A stretch of 64,000 nucleotides of DNA from Streptomyces sp. NBC_00568 (GTDB lineage: Bacteria > Actinomycetota > Actinomycetes > Streptomycetales > Streptomycetaceae). Positions 11,828-20,658 of this stretch are shown piece by piece (the stretch's first letter is position 1; every line of letters begins with the position of its first letter). The stretch spans positions 2,356,001 through 2,420,000 of the forward strand of contig NZ_JAPENW010000001.1 in assembly GCF_026341855.1 (NCBI RefSeq), written 5' to 3'. Under the pieces are notes generated by a model, which saw only the letters and a list, made by a program, of their open reading frames with translations, did no database searches and had not been told where the DNA came from. Both the position numbers and the translations under genes were made by a program.

Positions 11828-12489
11828 CGGTCCTCCTCACCGGGGGCGGTCGCGTCCGTCCCCGGAACGCTCGTCGCCGAAGGGACCGGGGGCTTCACCA
11901 GACCGCTCTGGAGCGCGGCGGCCGACGGTCGCGGCGCGTCGGACCCGTACCGCTCCCCCAGCGACTCCCGGGCGATCTTCTCCTGGAGCTTGAGGATGCC
12001 CTGGAGCAGGGCCTCGGGGCGGGGCGGGCACCCGGGGACGTAGACGTCGACGGGGATGATCTGGTCGACGCCCTTGGTGACGGAGTAGGAGTCCCAGTAG
12101 GGGCCGCCGCAGTTGGAGCAGGCGCCGAAGGAGATGACGTACTTCGGTTCGGGCATCTGCTCGTACAGGCGCTTGACGGCGGGCGCCATCTTGTCCGTGA
12201 CCGTGCCCGACACCACCATCAGGTCGGCCTGGCGGGGGCCCGGCGCGAACGGGATCACGCCGAGGCGGATGAAGTCGTGGCGGGCCATCGACGCGGCGAT
12301 GAACTCGATCGCGCAGCAGGCGAGGCCGAAGTTGAAGACCCAGAGCGAGTAGCGGCGGCCCCAGTTCAGGACCACCTTCATGGGTTCGGGGGCGAGGCGG
12401 GCGAGCGCTCCGAGCCGCTTCGGCTCGGGCAGCAGCACCGGCTCGGGCAGCAGCACCGGCTGGTCCGGGGCGGAGGGGGTCACGTCCAT
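11824..12489 (-). CDS. nuoB: Complex I subunit B-like (terminal 4Fe-4S cluster)
   Basis: This 221-residue subunit holds the N2 iron-sulfur cluster next to quinone. Visible ligands are the adjacent cysteines in LACCAIEF, the cysteine in [15 protein letters not shown], and [14 protein letters not shown]. It also has [22 protein letters not shown]. The N-terminus contains a small duplication (PVLLPEP twice) and the last ~40 residues are a variable tail. It begins inside the nuoA 3' end (10-base overlap) and overlaps nuoC. The core is intact. Confidence 0.93.
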   Translation of the reverse strand: MDVTPSAPDQPVLLPEPVLLPEPKRLGALARLAPEPMKVVLNWGRRYSLWVFNFGLACCAIEFIAASMARHDFIRLGVIPFAPGPRQADLMVVSGTVTDKMAPAVKRLYEQMPEPKYVISFGACSNCGGPYWDSYSVTKGVDQIIPVDVYVPGCPPRPEALLQGILKLQEKIARESLGERYGSDAPRPSAAALQSGLVKPPVPSATSVPGTDATAPGEEDR

Positions 12490-12893
12490 GTCAGGACGCC
12501 CTTCTTGTATGCGTACAGCAGGCCAACGGCCAGGAAGCCGAGGAAGATGAACATCTCGACGAGCGTCGCGGCGCCGTAGCCGGGAGCGGCGAAGACCGTG
12601 GCCCAGGGGAAGAGGAAGATCGAGTCGACGGCGAAGATGACGTAGAGGAAGGCGTACACGTAGTAGCGGACCTGGGTGTGGGCCCAGCCCTCGCCGACGG
12701 GGTCGACGCCGCACTCGTACGTCAGGAGTTTCTCGGGGGTGGGGACCACGGGCCGCAGCAGGCGGCCGGCCCCGAAAGCGACGGCGACGAACAGCACGCC
12801 CATCACGGCGATCAGTGCGACCACCGAGTAGGACTGGAAGTAGTCCGCCGCGACGACGGTTCCGGTCGCCGTGACAACGGTCGGTTCCGGCAC
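12480..12893 (-). CDS. nuoA: Complex I subunit A-like
   Basis: This 137-residue, three-helix subunit is first in the operon. The loop motif [12 protein letters not shown] is conserved. The second helix, normally FDVE followed by F-L-PWA, reads [12 protein letters not shown]: the conserved aspartate is an alanine and the glutamate an aspartate. The GTG start at 12893 has AGGGG five bases upstream. Promoters for the operon must lie in 12894-13198, shared with the divergent kinase gene. Confidence 0.9.
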   Translation of the reverse strand: MPEPTVVTATGTVVAADYFQSYSVVALIAVMGVLFVAVAFGAGRLLRPVVPTPEKLLTYECGVDPVGEGWAHTQVRYYVYAFLYVIFAVDSIFLFPWATVFAAPGYGAATLVEMFIFLGFLAVGLLYAYKKGVLTWT

Positions 12894-13198
12894 GTCAGCC
12901 CCTCACTCCCTGACCTCGTTGCGCCCCGTCGTGCGCCGTCGCGCACTCTGTGATGCGCCATGTTCGACGATCTGTACGGACGGGAGTCTAGGGCCTGCTA
13001 AAGAGAGCGTAAGCAGCCCGTCACGCCTCGACCATCCCTTGACCACCGGGAAGACGTTCACGTCTCACGGTGTGAACGTGTCCCGGCACCACCTCGCCGT
13101 CACCTACGGCTCTCACCCCTGAGGGTGGGGTTTTCCCCAGTGCATCGCGGCGGCCCACCTCATGGCGCGGCGGCGCGCCGCCGGGCAGGCTAGCGGAT
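12894..13198. promoter_or_regulatory. Divergent intergenic region, nuo operon / histidine kinase
   Basis: These 305 bases separate the minus-strand nuo operon from the plus-strand kinase gene and must contain both promoters. I see no gene. A short inverted repeat around 13103-13125 (CTCACCC, CTGAG, then GGTGGGG) precedes a TTTTCCCC stretch and could be an attenuator or a protein-binding site. No canonical -35/-10 pair stands out. Confidence 0.4.
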
Positions 13199-14398
13199 AT
13201 GACCGAACGCATCACGCCCGCCAGTCCGCCGGACGATCCGTCCGACGGTGACCGGCCGCCCGCCGTACGCCTCGCCCTCGACCCGGTGACCTGGAAGGAG
13301 ATCTCCCATCTTCTGGTGAACCTGCCGGCTTCGATCGTCGGGTTCGTGTACGTCGTGGCGATGCTCGCCACGGGCGCGGGGCTCGCCGTGACCGTCGTCG
13401 GTCTGCCGCTGCTCGCGGCCGGGCTGCGCGGTTCGCGGCAGCTGGGCAAGCTGGAGCGGGCGCGGGCGCGCGGGCTGCTGGGGCTGCGGATCGACGAGCC
13501 GAGCCCGTTGCCGGTACGCCGGACCGGCTTCTTCGGCTGGCTGTGGTCGAGCCTGAAGGACCCGGTGGGCTGGCGGGCGGTGCTGTACGACCTCATACGG
13601 CTTCCCTGGGGCATCGCCACCTTCACGATCACGCTCGTGTCGCTGTTCGTGCTGTGGCCGGTGCTGCCGTTCATCGCGCGCGGGCTGACGAACGTGGACC
13701 GGGCGATGGTGCGCGGGCTGCTGTCTCCCTCCGACGAGTTGGAGCGCCGCATCGCCGAACTGGAGTCGGACCGCGGGGTCGTGGTCGACACGGCCGCCGC
13801 CGATCTGCGCCGGATCGAGCGCGATCTGCACGACGGGGCGCAGGCCCGGCTCGTCAATCTCGCGATGGGGCTCGGTCTGGCGAAGGAGAAGCTCCTGGAG
13901 GACCCCGACGCCGCGGCGTCGATGGTCGACGAGGCGCACGGCGAGGTGAAGCTGGCCCTTCAGGAGCTGCGTGATCTGGCCCGGGGCATCCACCCGGCGG
14001 TCCTCACCGACCGGGGTCTGGACGCCGCTCTGTCCGCGATCGCCTCGCGGTGCACCGTGCCCGTGAAGGTGACGGCCGAACTGGAGTCGAGGCCCGCCGC
14101 CGCCATCGAGGGCATCGCGTACTTCACCGTCTCCGAGCTGCTGCAGAACGTCAGCAAGCACAGCGGGGCGAGGTCCGCGTCCGTCGACGTCTGGCGGACG
14201 GACGAGCGCCTGCTCATCCAGGTCTCGGACGACGGCCGGGGCGGGGCGGGCCTCGACGGCGGTACGGGCATGGCGGGGCTCGCGGACCGGCTCGGCGCGG
14301 TGGACGGACTGTTCGTCGTCGAGTCACCGGTGGGCGGCCCGACGGTCATCACGGCCGAACTCCCGTGGCGGGACCGGCAGAACGAGCCCGCGCAGTGA
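13199..14398 (+). CDS. Sensor histidine kinase (HisKA_3/NarL type), membrane-bound
   Basis: This 399-residue sensor kinase has an N-terminal region with two pairs of membrane helices (residues ~40-85 and ~130-165) built like the Streptomyces 'sensor' domain, with LERARARGLLG between them. The dimerisation/phosphoacceptor block reads RIERDLHDGAQARLV, with the acceptor histidine at residue 211. The ATP-binding domain has SELLQNVSKHSGA (N box), DDGRGGAG (G1) and GGTGMAGLADR (G2). It is a paralogue of the next gene. Its cognate regulator is presumably the response regulator at 16204. It lies divergent from the nuo operon, which may be a target. Confidence 0.92.
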   Translation: MTERITPASPPDDPSDGDRPPAVRLALDPVTWKEISHLLVNLPASIVGFVYVVAMLATGAGLAVTVVGLPLLAAGLRGSRQLGKLERARARGLLGLRIDEPSPLPVRRTGFFGWLWSSLKDPVGWRAVLYDLIRLPWGIATFTITLVSLFVLWPVLPFIARGLTNVDRAMVRGLLSPSDELERRIAELESDRGVVVDTAAADLRRIERDLHDGAQARLVNLAMGLGLAKEKLLEDPDAAASMVDEAHGEVKLALQELRDLARGIHPAVLTDRGLDAALSAIASRCTVPVKVTAELESRPAAAIEGIAYFTVSELLQNVSKHSGARSASVDVWRTDERLLIQVSDDGRGGAGLDGGTGMAGLADRLGAVDGLFVVESPVGGPTVITAELPWRDRQNEPAQ

Positions 14399-14555
14399 GC
14401 GGGCCCGTCCATGTCCGCCGGGGTAGGGAAAACCCCCGGTCCAAGACGCCGATCCGCTCCATGTCCGGCGGGCGTCCCGGACGGCAGGGTTGAGGTAGGA
14501 GCCGACGCGCAGAACGAGTCGAGGCGCAGGACGAGACGAGAGAACGGACGGACCG

Positions 14556-15911
14556 ATGGCCACGGACTACGGACACGGATACGGGCACCGGAGCGGGCCC
14601 GGATTCGGCGGGGCGGGTGCCGGAGAGCGGCGGCACCGTCTTCCGGCCCCGCTGCGGGCGCCGATCGAGGCCCGCAGCTGGCGTGAGTTCGGCTACGTGC
14701 TGCTGAGCCTGCCGCTCGGGATCATCATGTTCACGTTCGCCGTCACGATGGTCTCGCTCGGCGCGGGCCTGCTCATCACCTTCCTGGGTGTCCCGGTGCT
14801 CGCCGCGGCGCTGGCCGGCTGCCGCGGTTTCGGCTCGCTGGAGCGGGCGCGGGCGCGCGGGCTGCTCGGTGTCGAGGTGGCCGAGCCCGAGCCGCTCAGG
14901 ATGAAGAAGCACGGGGCGATGGCGTGGATGGGCGCCATGCTCAAGAGCGGCACGTCCTGGCGGCACCTGCTGTACGCGGTGGTCCAGTTCCCGTGGTCGG
15001 TGTTCTCCTTCGTCGTGGCTCTGAACTTCTGGGCGTACGGCTGGGCGCTGCTGACGTATCCGCTGTGGTTCTGGATCTTCCCGATGTACGGCGGTCAGGA
15101 CGGACTCCAGCTGTACGGCGACGGGACGCACTCGATCTATCTGGACAACCCGTTCGAGATCACGGTGACCGCGCTGGTGGGGCTGCTCTTCACGATGGCG
15201 ACCCCGTGGATCGTGCGGGCGCTGACGAGCGTGGACCGGCTGATGGTGCACGGGCTGCTCGGGCCCTCGCGGCTGGCCACGCGTGTGGTGGAGCTGGAGT
15301 CGGACCGGGGGGTGGTGGTCGACACGGCCGCCGCCGACCTGCGCCGGATCGAGCGCGATCTGCACGACGGGGCACAGGCCCGGCTCGTCGCCCTGGCGAT
15401 GGACCTGGGGCTCGCCAAGGAGAAGCTGGCCGAGGACCCCGAGGCCGCGGCCCGGATGGTGGACGAGGCGCACGGCGAGGTCAAGACGGCGCTGCAGGAG
15501 CTGCGGGATCTCGCGCGCGGTATCCATCCGGCGGTGCTGACCGACCGCGGGCTCGACGCCGCGCTGTCCGCGGTGGCCTCGCGGTGCACGGTCCCGGTGC
15601 AGGTGGAGGTGGATCTGCCGGCGCGGCCGGCGCCCGCGATCGAGGGGATCGCCTACTTCACCGTCTCCGAGCTGCTCCAGAACATCAGCAAGCACGCGCG
15701 GGCGACCCGGGCGAGCGTGGATGTGTGGCGGGTCGAGAACCGGCTGATGATCCAGGTCGCCGACAACGGCGTCGGCGGGGCCGGCGTCTCCGAGGGGTCG
15801 GGCCTCGCGGGACTGACGGAGCGGCTCGACGCGGTGGACGGGATTCTGGTGGTGGACTCACCGGTGGCCGGACCGACCCGGATCACGGCGGAGCTGCCCT
15901 GGCGGGGCTGA
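14556..15911 (+). CDS. Sensor histidine kinase, paralogue of the preceding gene
   Basis: This 451-residue membrane kinase has the same layout as its neighbour. Its N-terminus is Gly/His/Arg-rich (GHGYGHRSGPGFGG), followed by two helix pairs. The second pair is separated by a ~50-residue aromatic-rich insertion (residues ~165-210, YPLWFWIFPMYGG) that the first kinase lacks and which may sense a different signal. The acceptor histidine is residue 270 in RDLHDGAQARLV; N, G1 and G2 boxes are intact (SELLQNISKHARA, DNGVGGAG, GSGLAGLTER). The cytoplasmic half is nearly identical to the first kinase, so the two may form heterodimers or feed the same regulator. Confidence 0.92.
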   Translation: MATDYGHGYGHRSGPGFGGAGAGERRHRLPAPLRAPIEARSWREFGYVLLSLPLGIIMFTFAVTMVSLGAGLLITFLGVPVLAAALAGCRGFGSLERARARGLLGVEVAEPEPLRMKKHGAMAWMGAMLKSGTSWRHLLYAVVQFPWSVFSFVVALNFWAYGWALLTYPLWFWIFPMYGGQDGLQLYGDGTHSIYLDNPFEITVTALVGLLFTMATPWIVRALTSVDRLMVHGLLGPSRLATRVVELESDRGVVVDTAAADLRRIERDLHDGAQARLVALAMDLGLAKEKLAEDPEAAARMVDEAHGEVKTALQELRDLARGIHPAVLTDRGLDAALSAVASRCTVPVQVEVDLPARPAPAIEGIAYFTVSELLQNISKHARATRASVDVWRVENRLMIQVADNGVGGAGVSEGSGLAGLTERLDAVDGILVVDSPVAGPTRITAELPWRG

Positions 15912-15941
15912 GACGCCCTGTCCGGGGAGACGGATCCCCCA

Positions 15942-15977
15942 GAGGCGGTGCCCCCACGAGGGTGGGGGCACCGCCTC
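15942..15977 (+). terminator. Perfect 16-bp hairpin after the kinase genes
   Basis: The arms GAGGCGGTGCCCCCAC (15942-15957) and its exact complement (15962-15977) enclose a GAGG loop. It lies 31 bases after the second kinase stop and before the regulator gene. No T-run follows, as is common for Streptomyces terminators. It probably ends or attenuates the kinase transcript, so the regulator may also have its own promoter. Confidence 0.75.
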
Positions 15978-16203
15978 CGGCACGGGACCGGGGTGCCGCG
16001 AACGGGTACCCCACCGGGGTGCCCGGCCGAGATCGGTCGGGCACGTGTGACAGAGAGATCGGTCCTCCCGGCCGCACCCCTATTCACGTCGCCCGGGCGC
16101 ATCCCGGTCCGAATGCTGGAATGCTGGGGTCTGTCGTACGAGCGGGAACGAATCCGGCGGAGCCGGGGACGGCCCGGGGTGGGCTCTGGGGGGCCGAGGA
16201 ATC

Positions 16204-16875
16204 GTGGAGGACAGGGTGCGAGTGGTCATCGCCGAGGATTCAGTGCTGCTCAGGGAGGGCCTGACCCGGTTGCTGACCGACCGCGGGCACGACGTGGTGG
16301 CGGGGGTCGGGGACGGCGAGGCGCTGATCAAGACCATCACCGAGTTCGCGGCGCAGGACGCGCTGCCGGACGTCGTGGTCGCGGACGTGAGGATGCCGCC
16401 GACCCACACCGACGAAGGCGTGCGGGCGGCCGTACAGCTGCGCAAGGCGCATCCCGGACTCGGTGTGCTCGTCCTGTCGCAGTACGTGGAGGAGCGCTAC
16501 GCCACCGAACTGCTGGCCGGTTCGAGTCATGGCGTCGGTTACCTGCTCAAGGACCGGGTCGCCGAGGTGCGTGAGTTCGTGGACGCGGTGGTGCGGGTGG
16601 CCCAGGGGGGTACCGCGCTGGACCCGGAGGTCGTGGCGCAGCTGCTCGGCCGTAGCCGCAAGCAGGACGTGCTGGCCGGGCTGACGCCGCGGGAGCGGGA
16701 AGTGCTGGGGCTCATGGCCGAGGGCCGGACGAATTCCGCCGTCGCCCGCCAGCTGGTGGTCAGCGACGGTGCCGTCGAGAAGCACGTCAGCAACATCTTC
16801 CAGAAGCTGGGCCTGTCGCAAAGTGACGGGGATCACCGGCGTGTTCTGGCCGTCCTCACCTACCTGAACTCATGA
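16204..16875 (+). CDS. NarL/FixJ-type response regulator
   Basis: This 223-residue DNA-binding regulator has a receiver domain at the N-terminus ([14 protein letters not shown]; phosphoacceptor aspartate 61 in [10 protein letters not shown]; conserved lysine in GYLLKDRV). The LuxR-type helix-turn-helix at the C-terminus reads [15 protein letters not shown] ... [14 protein letters not shown]. The GTG start at 16204 is used because the receiver fold begins immediately after it. It lies downstream of two kinases of the matching HisKA_3 class and is their likely partner. Plausible targets are the adjacent nuo and kor operons; no experimental basis is available here. Confidence 0.93.
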   Translation: MEDRVRVVIAEDSVLLREGLTRLLTDRGHDVVAGVGDGEALIKTITEFAAQDALPDVVVADVRMPPTHTDEGVRAAVQLRKAHPGLGVLVLSQYVEERYATELLAGSSHGVGYLLKDRVAEVREFVDAVVRVAQGGTALDPEVVAQLLGRSRKQDVLAGLTPREREVLGLMAEGRTNSAVARQLVVSDGAVEKHVSNIFQKLGLSQSDGDHRRVLAVLTYLNS

Positions 16876-17111
16876 CCGGCTGACACTGTGTCAGTTGTCG
16901 GACAGAACCGAGGGGTAGGCCGGGAGCGTCATTCGGAGAAAGGACCGGGGGCGGGAAAAATCGTGACAAGTCAGGGCGTCAGGCCGTCTCAAAATAGTGT
17001 CCATCATGCGAATGGCCTAAGGAAGGCGACCCTTACCGACGTAGGGTTGAAGAAGGAAGGGCCTTCGGGAAGGCCCCTCCCGGACAGCCGCCTCAAAGGA
17101 GGTCCAGTTCA
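16876..17111 (+). promoter_or_regulatory. Leader/promoter region of korAB
   Basis: This non-coding stretch holds a perfect 13-base palindrome, TGACACTGTGTCA (16881-16893), six bases after the regulator stop. It also has a 7-bp hairpin with GGGCCTT/AAGGCCC arms (17059-17076, loop CGGG) just before the strong ribosome binding site AAAGGAGG (17095-17102), nine bases from the korA GTG. The palindrome is a candidate operator and the hairpin could attenuate or protect the leader; both are inference from symmetry alone. Confidence 0.45.
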
Positions 17112-19055
17112 GTGACGAGCAAGGTCAGCAGCCCAACGGAACAGGCCGACGAAGCCGTCGTAGGAGAACAGCGCAAACCGCCGGGGGCGAAGGACGTCCG
17201 CCGGCTCGACCGGGTCATCATCCGGTTCGCGGGGGACTCCGGTGACGGTATGCAGCTCACCGGCGACCGCTTCACCTCGGAAACGGCCTCCTTCGGCAAC
17301 GACCTCTCGACTCTGCCGAACTTCCCTGCCGAAATCCGCGCGCCCGCAGGTACCCTGCCGGGCGTTTCGTCTTTCCAACTGCACTTCGCCGACCACGACA
17401 TCCTGACGCCCGGTGACGCGCCCAACGTGCTCGTGGCCATGAACCCGGCTGCCCTGAAGGCGAATATCGCCGATGTGCCGCGCGGCGCGGAGATCATCGT
17501 CAACACGGACGAGTTCACCAAACGGGCGATGCAGAAGGTCGGCTACGCGGCCAACCCGCTGGAGGACGGCTCGCTGGACGGCTACAACGTCCATCCCGTG
17601 CCGCTCACGACGATGACCGTCGAGGCGCTCAAGGAGTTCGAGCTCTCCCGCAAGGAGGCCGAGCGGAGCAAGAACATGTTCGCGCTCGGACTGCTGTCGT
17701 GGATGTACCACCGGCCGACCGAGGGCACCGAGAAGTTCCTGCGAACCAAGTTCGCCAAGAAGCCCGACATCGCCGCCGCCAACCTCGCCGCGTTCAGGGC
17801 CGGTTGGAACTTCGGCGAGACGACCGAGGACTTCGCCGTCTCCTACGAGATCGCCCCGGCGACGAAGGCCTTCCCCGTCGGCACCTACCGGAACATCTCC
17901 GGGAACCTCGCCCTGTCGTACGGCCTGATCGCCGCCTCCCAGCAGGCCGACCTGCCGCTCTACCTGGGCTCCTACCCCATCACCCCGGCCTCCGACATCC
18001 TGCACGAGCTGTCGAAGCACAAGAACTTCGGGGTGCGCACCTTCCAGGCCGAGGACGAGATCGCGGGCATCGGCGCCGCGCTCGGCGCCGCGTTCGGCGG
18101 CTCGCTCGCCGTGACGACTACGTCCGGTCCAGGTGTGGCCCTGAAGTCGGAGACGATCGGGCTCGCGGTCTCGCTCGAACTGCCGCTGCTCGTCATCGAC
18201 ATCCAGCGCGGCGGACCGTCGACCGGTCTGCCGACCAAGACCGAGCAGGCCGATCTGCTGCAGGCGATGTACGGGCGCAACGGCGAGGCCCCGGTGCCGG
18301 TGGTCGCGCCGAGGACTCCGGCCGACTGTTTCGACGCGGCGATGGAGGCGGCCCGGATCGCGCTGATGTACCGGACGCCCGTGCTGCTGCTCTCCGACGG
18401 CTACCTGGCCAACGGAAGCGAGCCGTGGCGCATCCCGGAGACCGACGAACTCCCGGACCTGCGCGTGCAGTTCGCCCAGGGGCCCAACCACACGCTGGAC
18501 GACGGCACCGAGGTCTTCTGGCCCTACAAGCGCGACCCCGGAACCCTCGCGCGCCCCTGGGCCATCCCCGGAACACCCGGCCTGGAGCACCGCATCGGCG
18601 GTATCGAGAAGCAGGACGGCAGCGGCAACATCTCCTACGAACCCGCCAACCACGACTTCATGGTCCGCACCCGCCAGGCCAAGATCGACGGCATCGACGT
18701 CCCCGACCTCGAGGTCGACGACCCCACCGCGGGCACCGACAGCGCCGCCGACACCCTTGTGCTGGGCTGGGGTTCGACCTATGGACCCATCACCGCGGCG
18801 GTACGCCGGCTGCGCAACGCCGGGGAGAACATCGCGCAGGCCCATCTGCGCCACCTCAACCCCTTCCCGCGGAATCTGGGCGCGGTGCTGAAGAGCTACG
18901 ACAAGGTGGTGATCCCCGAGATGAACCTCGGTCAGCTCGCCACCCTGGTCCGGGCGAAGTATCTGGTGGACGCGCACTCGTACAACCAGGTGAACGGCAT
19001 GCCGTTCAAGGCTGAGCAGCTCGCCACGGCTCTCAAGGAGGCCATCGATGGCTGA
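17112..19055 (+). CDS. korA: 2-oxoacid:ferredoxin oxidoreductase, alpha (gamma-alpha fused) subunit
   Basis: This 647-residue protein fuses the gamma domain (residues ~35-200, starting IRFAGDSGDGMQLTG) to the alpha domain (from ~255: GSYPITPASDILHEL, FQAEDEIAGIGAALGAAFGG, TTTSGPGVALKSE, GGPSTGLPTKTEQADL). It oxidatively decarboxylates a 2-oxoacid, probably 2-oxoglutarate, to the acyl-CoA while reducing ferredoxin, together with the beta subunit. The GTG start has AAAGGAGG nine bases upstream. It overlaps korB by eight bases. Substrate assignment follows the common actinobacterial annotation and is not proven by sequence alone. Confidence 0.93.
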   Translation: MTSKVSSPTEQADEAVVGEQRKPPGAKDVRRLDRVIIRFAGDSGDGMQLTGDRFTSETASFGNDLSTLPNFPAEIRAPAGTLPGVSSFQLHFADHDILTPGDAPNVLVAMNPAALKANIADVPRGAEIIVNTDEFTKRAMQKVGYAANPLEDGSLDGYNVHPVPLTTMTVEALKEFELSRKEAERSKNMFALGLLSWMYHRPTEGTEKFLRTKFAKKPDIAAANLAAFRAGWNFGETTEDFAVSYEIAPATKAFPVGTYRNISGNLALSYGLIAASQQADLPLYLGSYPITPASDILHELSKHKNFGVRTFQAEDEIAGIGAALGAAFGGSLAVTTTSGPGVALKSETIGLAVSLELPLLVIDIQRGGPSTGLPTKTEQADLLQAMYGRNGEAPVPVVAPRTPADCFDAAMEAARIALMYRTPVLLLSDGYLANGSEPWRIPETDELPDLRVQFAQGPNHTLDDGTEVFWPYKRDPGTLARPWAIPGTPGLEHRIGGIEKQDGSGNISYEPANHDFMVRTRQAKIDGIDVPDLEVDDPTAGTDSAADTLVLGWGSTYGPITAAVRRLRNAGENIAQAHLRHLNPFPRNLGAVLKSYDKVVIPEMNLGQLATLVRAKYLVDAHSYNQVNGMPFKAEQLATALKEAIDG

Positions 19056-20127
19056 CACGTCAGCGGAAGGCACGGGCACGATCGAGGCGCTTTCTCTCGT
19101 CCCCAAGGCCGAGGCCAGGCAGTCCATGAAGGACTTCAAGTCCGATCAGGAAGTGCGCTGGTGCCCCGGCTGCGGTGACTACGCGATCCTCGCCGCCGTC
19201 CAGGGCTTCATGCCCGAACTCGGCCTGGCGAAGGAGAACATCGTCTTCGTCTCGGGCATCGGCTGCTCGTCCCGTTTCCCGTACTACATGGACACCTACG
19301 GGATGCACTCCATCCACGGCCGCGCCCCCGCCATCGCGACCGGGCTCGCCTCCTCCCGCCGCGACCTGTCGGTGTGGGTCGTCACCGGCGACGGCGACGC
19401 CCTGTCCATCGGCGGCAACCACCTCATCCACGCCCTGCGCCGCAATGTGAACCTGAAGATCCTGCTCTTCAACAACCGCATCTACGGCCTCACGAAGGGC
19501 CAGTACTCCCCGACGTCCGAGGTCGGCAAGATCACCAAGTCGACGCCGATGGGCTCCCTGGACGCGCCCTTCAACCCGGTGTCGCTGGCGATCGGCGCGG
19601 AGGCGTCCTTCGTGGCCCGGACCGTGGACTCGGACCGCAAGCACCTCACCGACGTGCTGCGGCAGGCCGCCGCCCATCCCGGCACGGCGCTGGTGGAGAT
19701 CTACCAGAACTGCAACATCTTCAACGACGGCGCCTTCGAGGTCCTCAAGGACAGGCAGCAGGCCGAGGAAGCCGTCATCCGCCTGGAACACGGGCAGCCC
19801 ATCCGCTTCGGCGTCGACGGCGCCCGCGGAGTGGTCCGCGACCAGCTCACCGGCGACCTCGAGGTCGTGACCGTCACCCCCGAGAACGCGTCGCGGATCC
19901 TCGTCCACGACGCGCGCACCGCGTCCCCGACCACCGCCTTCGCGCTGTCCCGCCTCGCCGACCCCGACACCCTGCACCACACCCCCATCGGGGTGTTCCG
20001 CTCGGTCGACCGGCCGGTCTACGACACGCAGATGGCCGACCAGCTCGACGCCGCCATCGAGCAGAACGGCAAGGGCGATCTCGCCGCGCTCCTCGCCGGC
20101 GGCGACACCTGGACGGTCGTCGGCTGA
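19048..20127 (+). CDS. korB: 2-oxoacid:ferredoxin oxidoreductase, beta subunit
   Basis: This 359-residue subunit binds thiamine diphosphate and one 4Fe-4S cluster. The cluster ligands begin in WCPGCGDYAIL and GIGCSSRFPYY. The ThDP motif is GDGDALSIGGNHLIHALRRN, and NNRIYGLTKGQYSPTS follows. The pair makes low-potential reduced ferredoxin in the cytoplasm. Its position beside a complex I cluster that lacks the NADH-oxidising module is suggestive of a ferredoxin link between the two. Confidence 0.94.
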   Translation: MADTSAEGTGTIEALSLVPKAEARQSMKDFKSDQEVRWCPGCGDYAILAAVQGFMPELGLAKENIVFVSGIGCSSRFPYYMDTYGMHSIHGRAPAIATGLASSRRDLSVWVVTGDGDALSIGGNHLIHALRRNVNLKILLFNNRIYGLTKGQYSPTSEVGKITKSTPMGSLDAPFNPVSLAIGAEASFVARTVDSDRKHLTDVLRQAAAHPGTALVEIYQNCNIFNDGAFEVLKDRQQAEEAVIRLEHGQPIRFGVDGARGVVRDQLTGDLEVVTVTPENASRILVHDARTASPTTAFALSRLADPDTLHHTPIGVFRSVDRPVYDTQMADQLDAAIEQNGKGDLAALLAGGDTWTVVG

Positions 20128-20152
20128 GTCCGCGGGCGCCGTCCCGCGATGG

Positions 20153-20566
20153 TCAGGAGGCCCGGGCCCTGAGCGCCCGGGCCTCGTCGTACGCGACGCG
20201 GGCCCGCTCGACGTCGGCCATGCGCTCATTGGTCCACAGCGCCAGCGACCGCACCTGCTCGGCGGCCTCGCGGCCCAGGTCGGTGAGCGAGTAGTCGACG
20301 CGCGGCGGGATGACCGGCTTGGCGTCCCGATGGACGAGCCCGTCGCGCTCCAGGGTCTGCAGGGTCTGCGTGAGCATCTTCTCGCTGACCCCTCTCCCGA
20401 CCCTGCCGATCGCCCGGCGCAGCTCGCTGAAGCGGTACGGACGCTCCAGGAGCTCGATCAGGACGAGGACGCCCCAGCGGCTGGTGACGTGTTCCAGGAC
20501 CAGACGGTAGGGGCACATCGCCTCGCCGGCGTCGTACCCGTCCGCTGCCTTGTTACTTACGGCCAT
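20153..20566 (-). CDS. HxlR-family transcriptional regulator
   Basis: This 137-residue winged-helix regulator has the HxlR pattern: a cysteine near the N-terminus in AMCPYRLVLEHVTSRWGVLVLIELLERPYRFSELRRAI, then MLTQTLQTLERDGLVHRD and VDYSLTDLGREA. It is divergently arranged with the NAD(P)-binding reductase at 20659. In this family that layout usually means direct control of the neighbour in response to electrophiles or quinones, with the single cysteine as sensor. The shared promoter region contains an inverted repeat (20570-20594). Confidence 0.92.
   Translation of the reverse strand: MAVSNKAADGYDAGEAMCPYRLVLEHVTSRWGVLVLIELLERPYRFSELRRAIGRVGRGVSEKMLTQTLQTLERDGLVHRDAKPVIPPRVDYSLTDLGREAAEQVRSLALWTNERMADVERARVAYDEARALRARAS
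20158..20184. terminator. Bidirectional hairpin between korB and the HxlR gene
   Basis: AGGCCCGGGC (20158-20167) pairs perfectly with GCCCGGGCCT (20175-20184) across a seven-base loop. It lies 30 bases after the korB stop and inside the last codons of the convergent regulator gene, so it can serve as terminator for korAB; overlap with the other gene's 3' end is typical of compact convergent pairs. Confidence 0.65.
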
Positions 20567-20569
20567 ACC

Positions 20570-20594
20570 AGTACCTTACTTCAAGGTGGGTACT
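20570..20594. promoter_or_regulatory. Candidate HxlR operator
   Basis: AGTACC (20570-20575) and GGTACT (20589-20594) form an inverted repeat with a 13-base spacer in the 92-base gap between the divergent regulator and reductase genes. It starts four bases from the regulator ATG, so binding would also block the regulator's own expression. Assignment is by symmetry and position only. Confidence 0.5.
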
Positions 20595-20658
20595 TTCCAA
20601 CAGTTAGTGCAGCTCCTAGGGTGAGTGTCATCCCGCACCCCACAAGGAGATGCACGTC

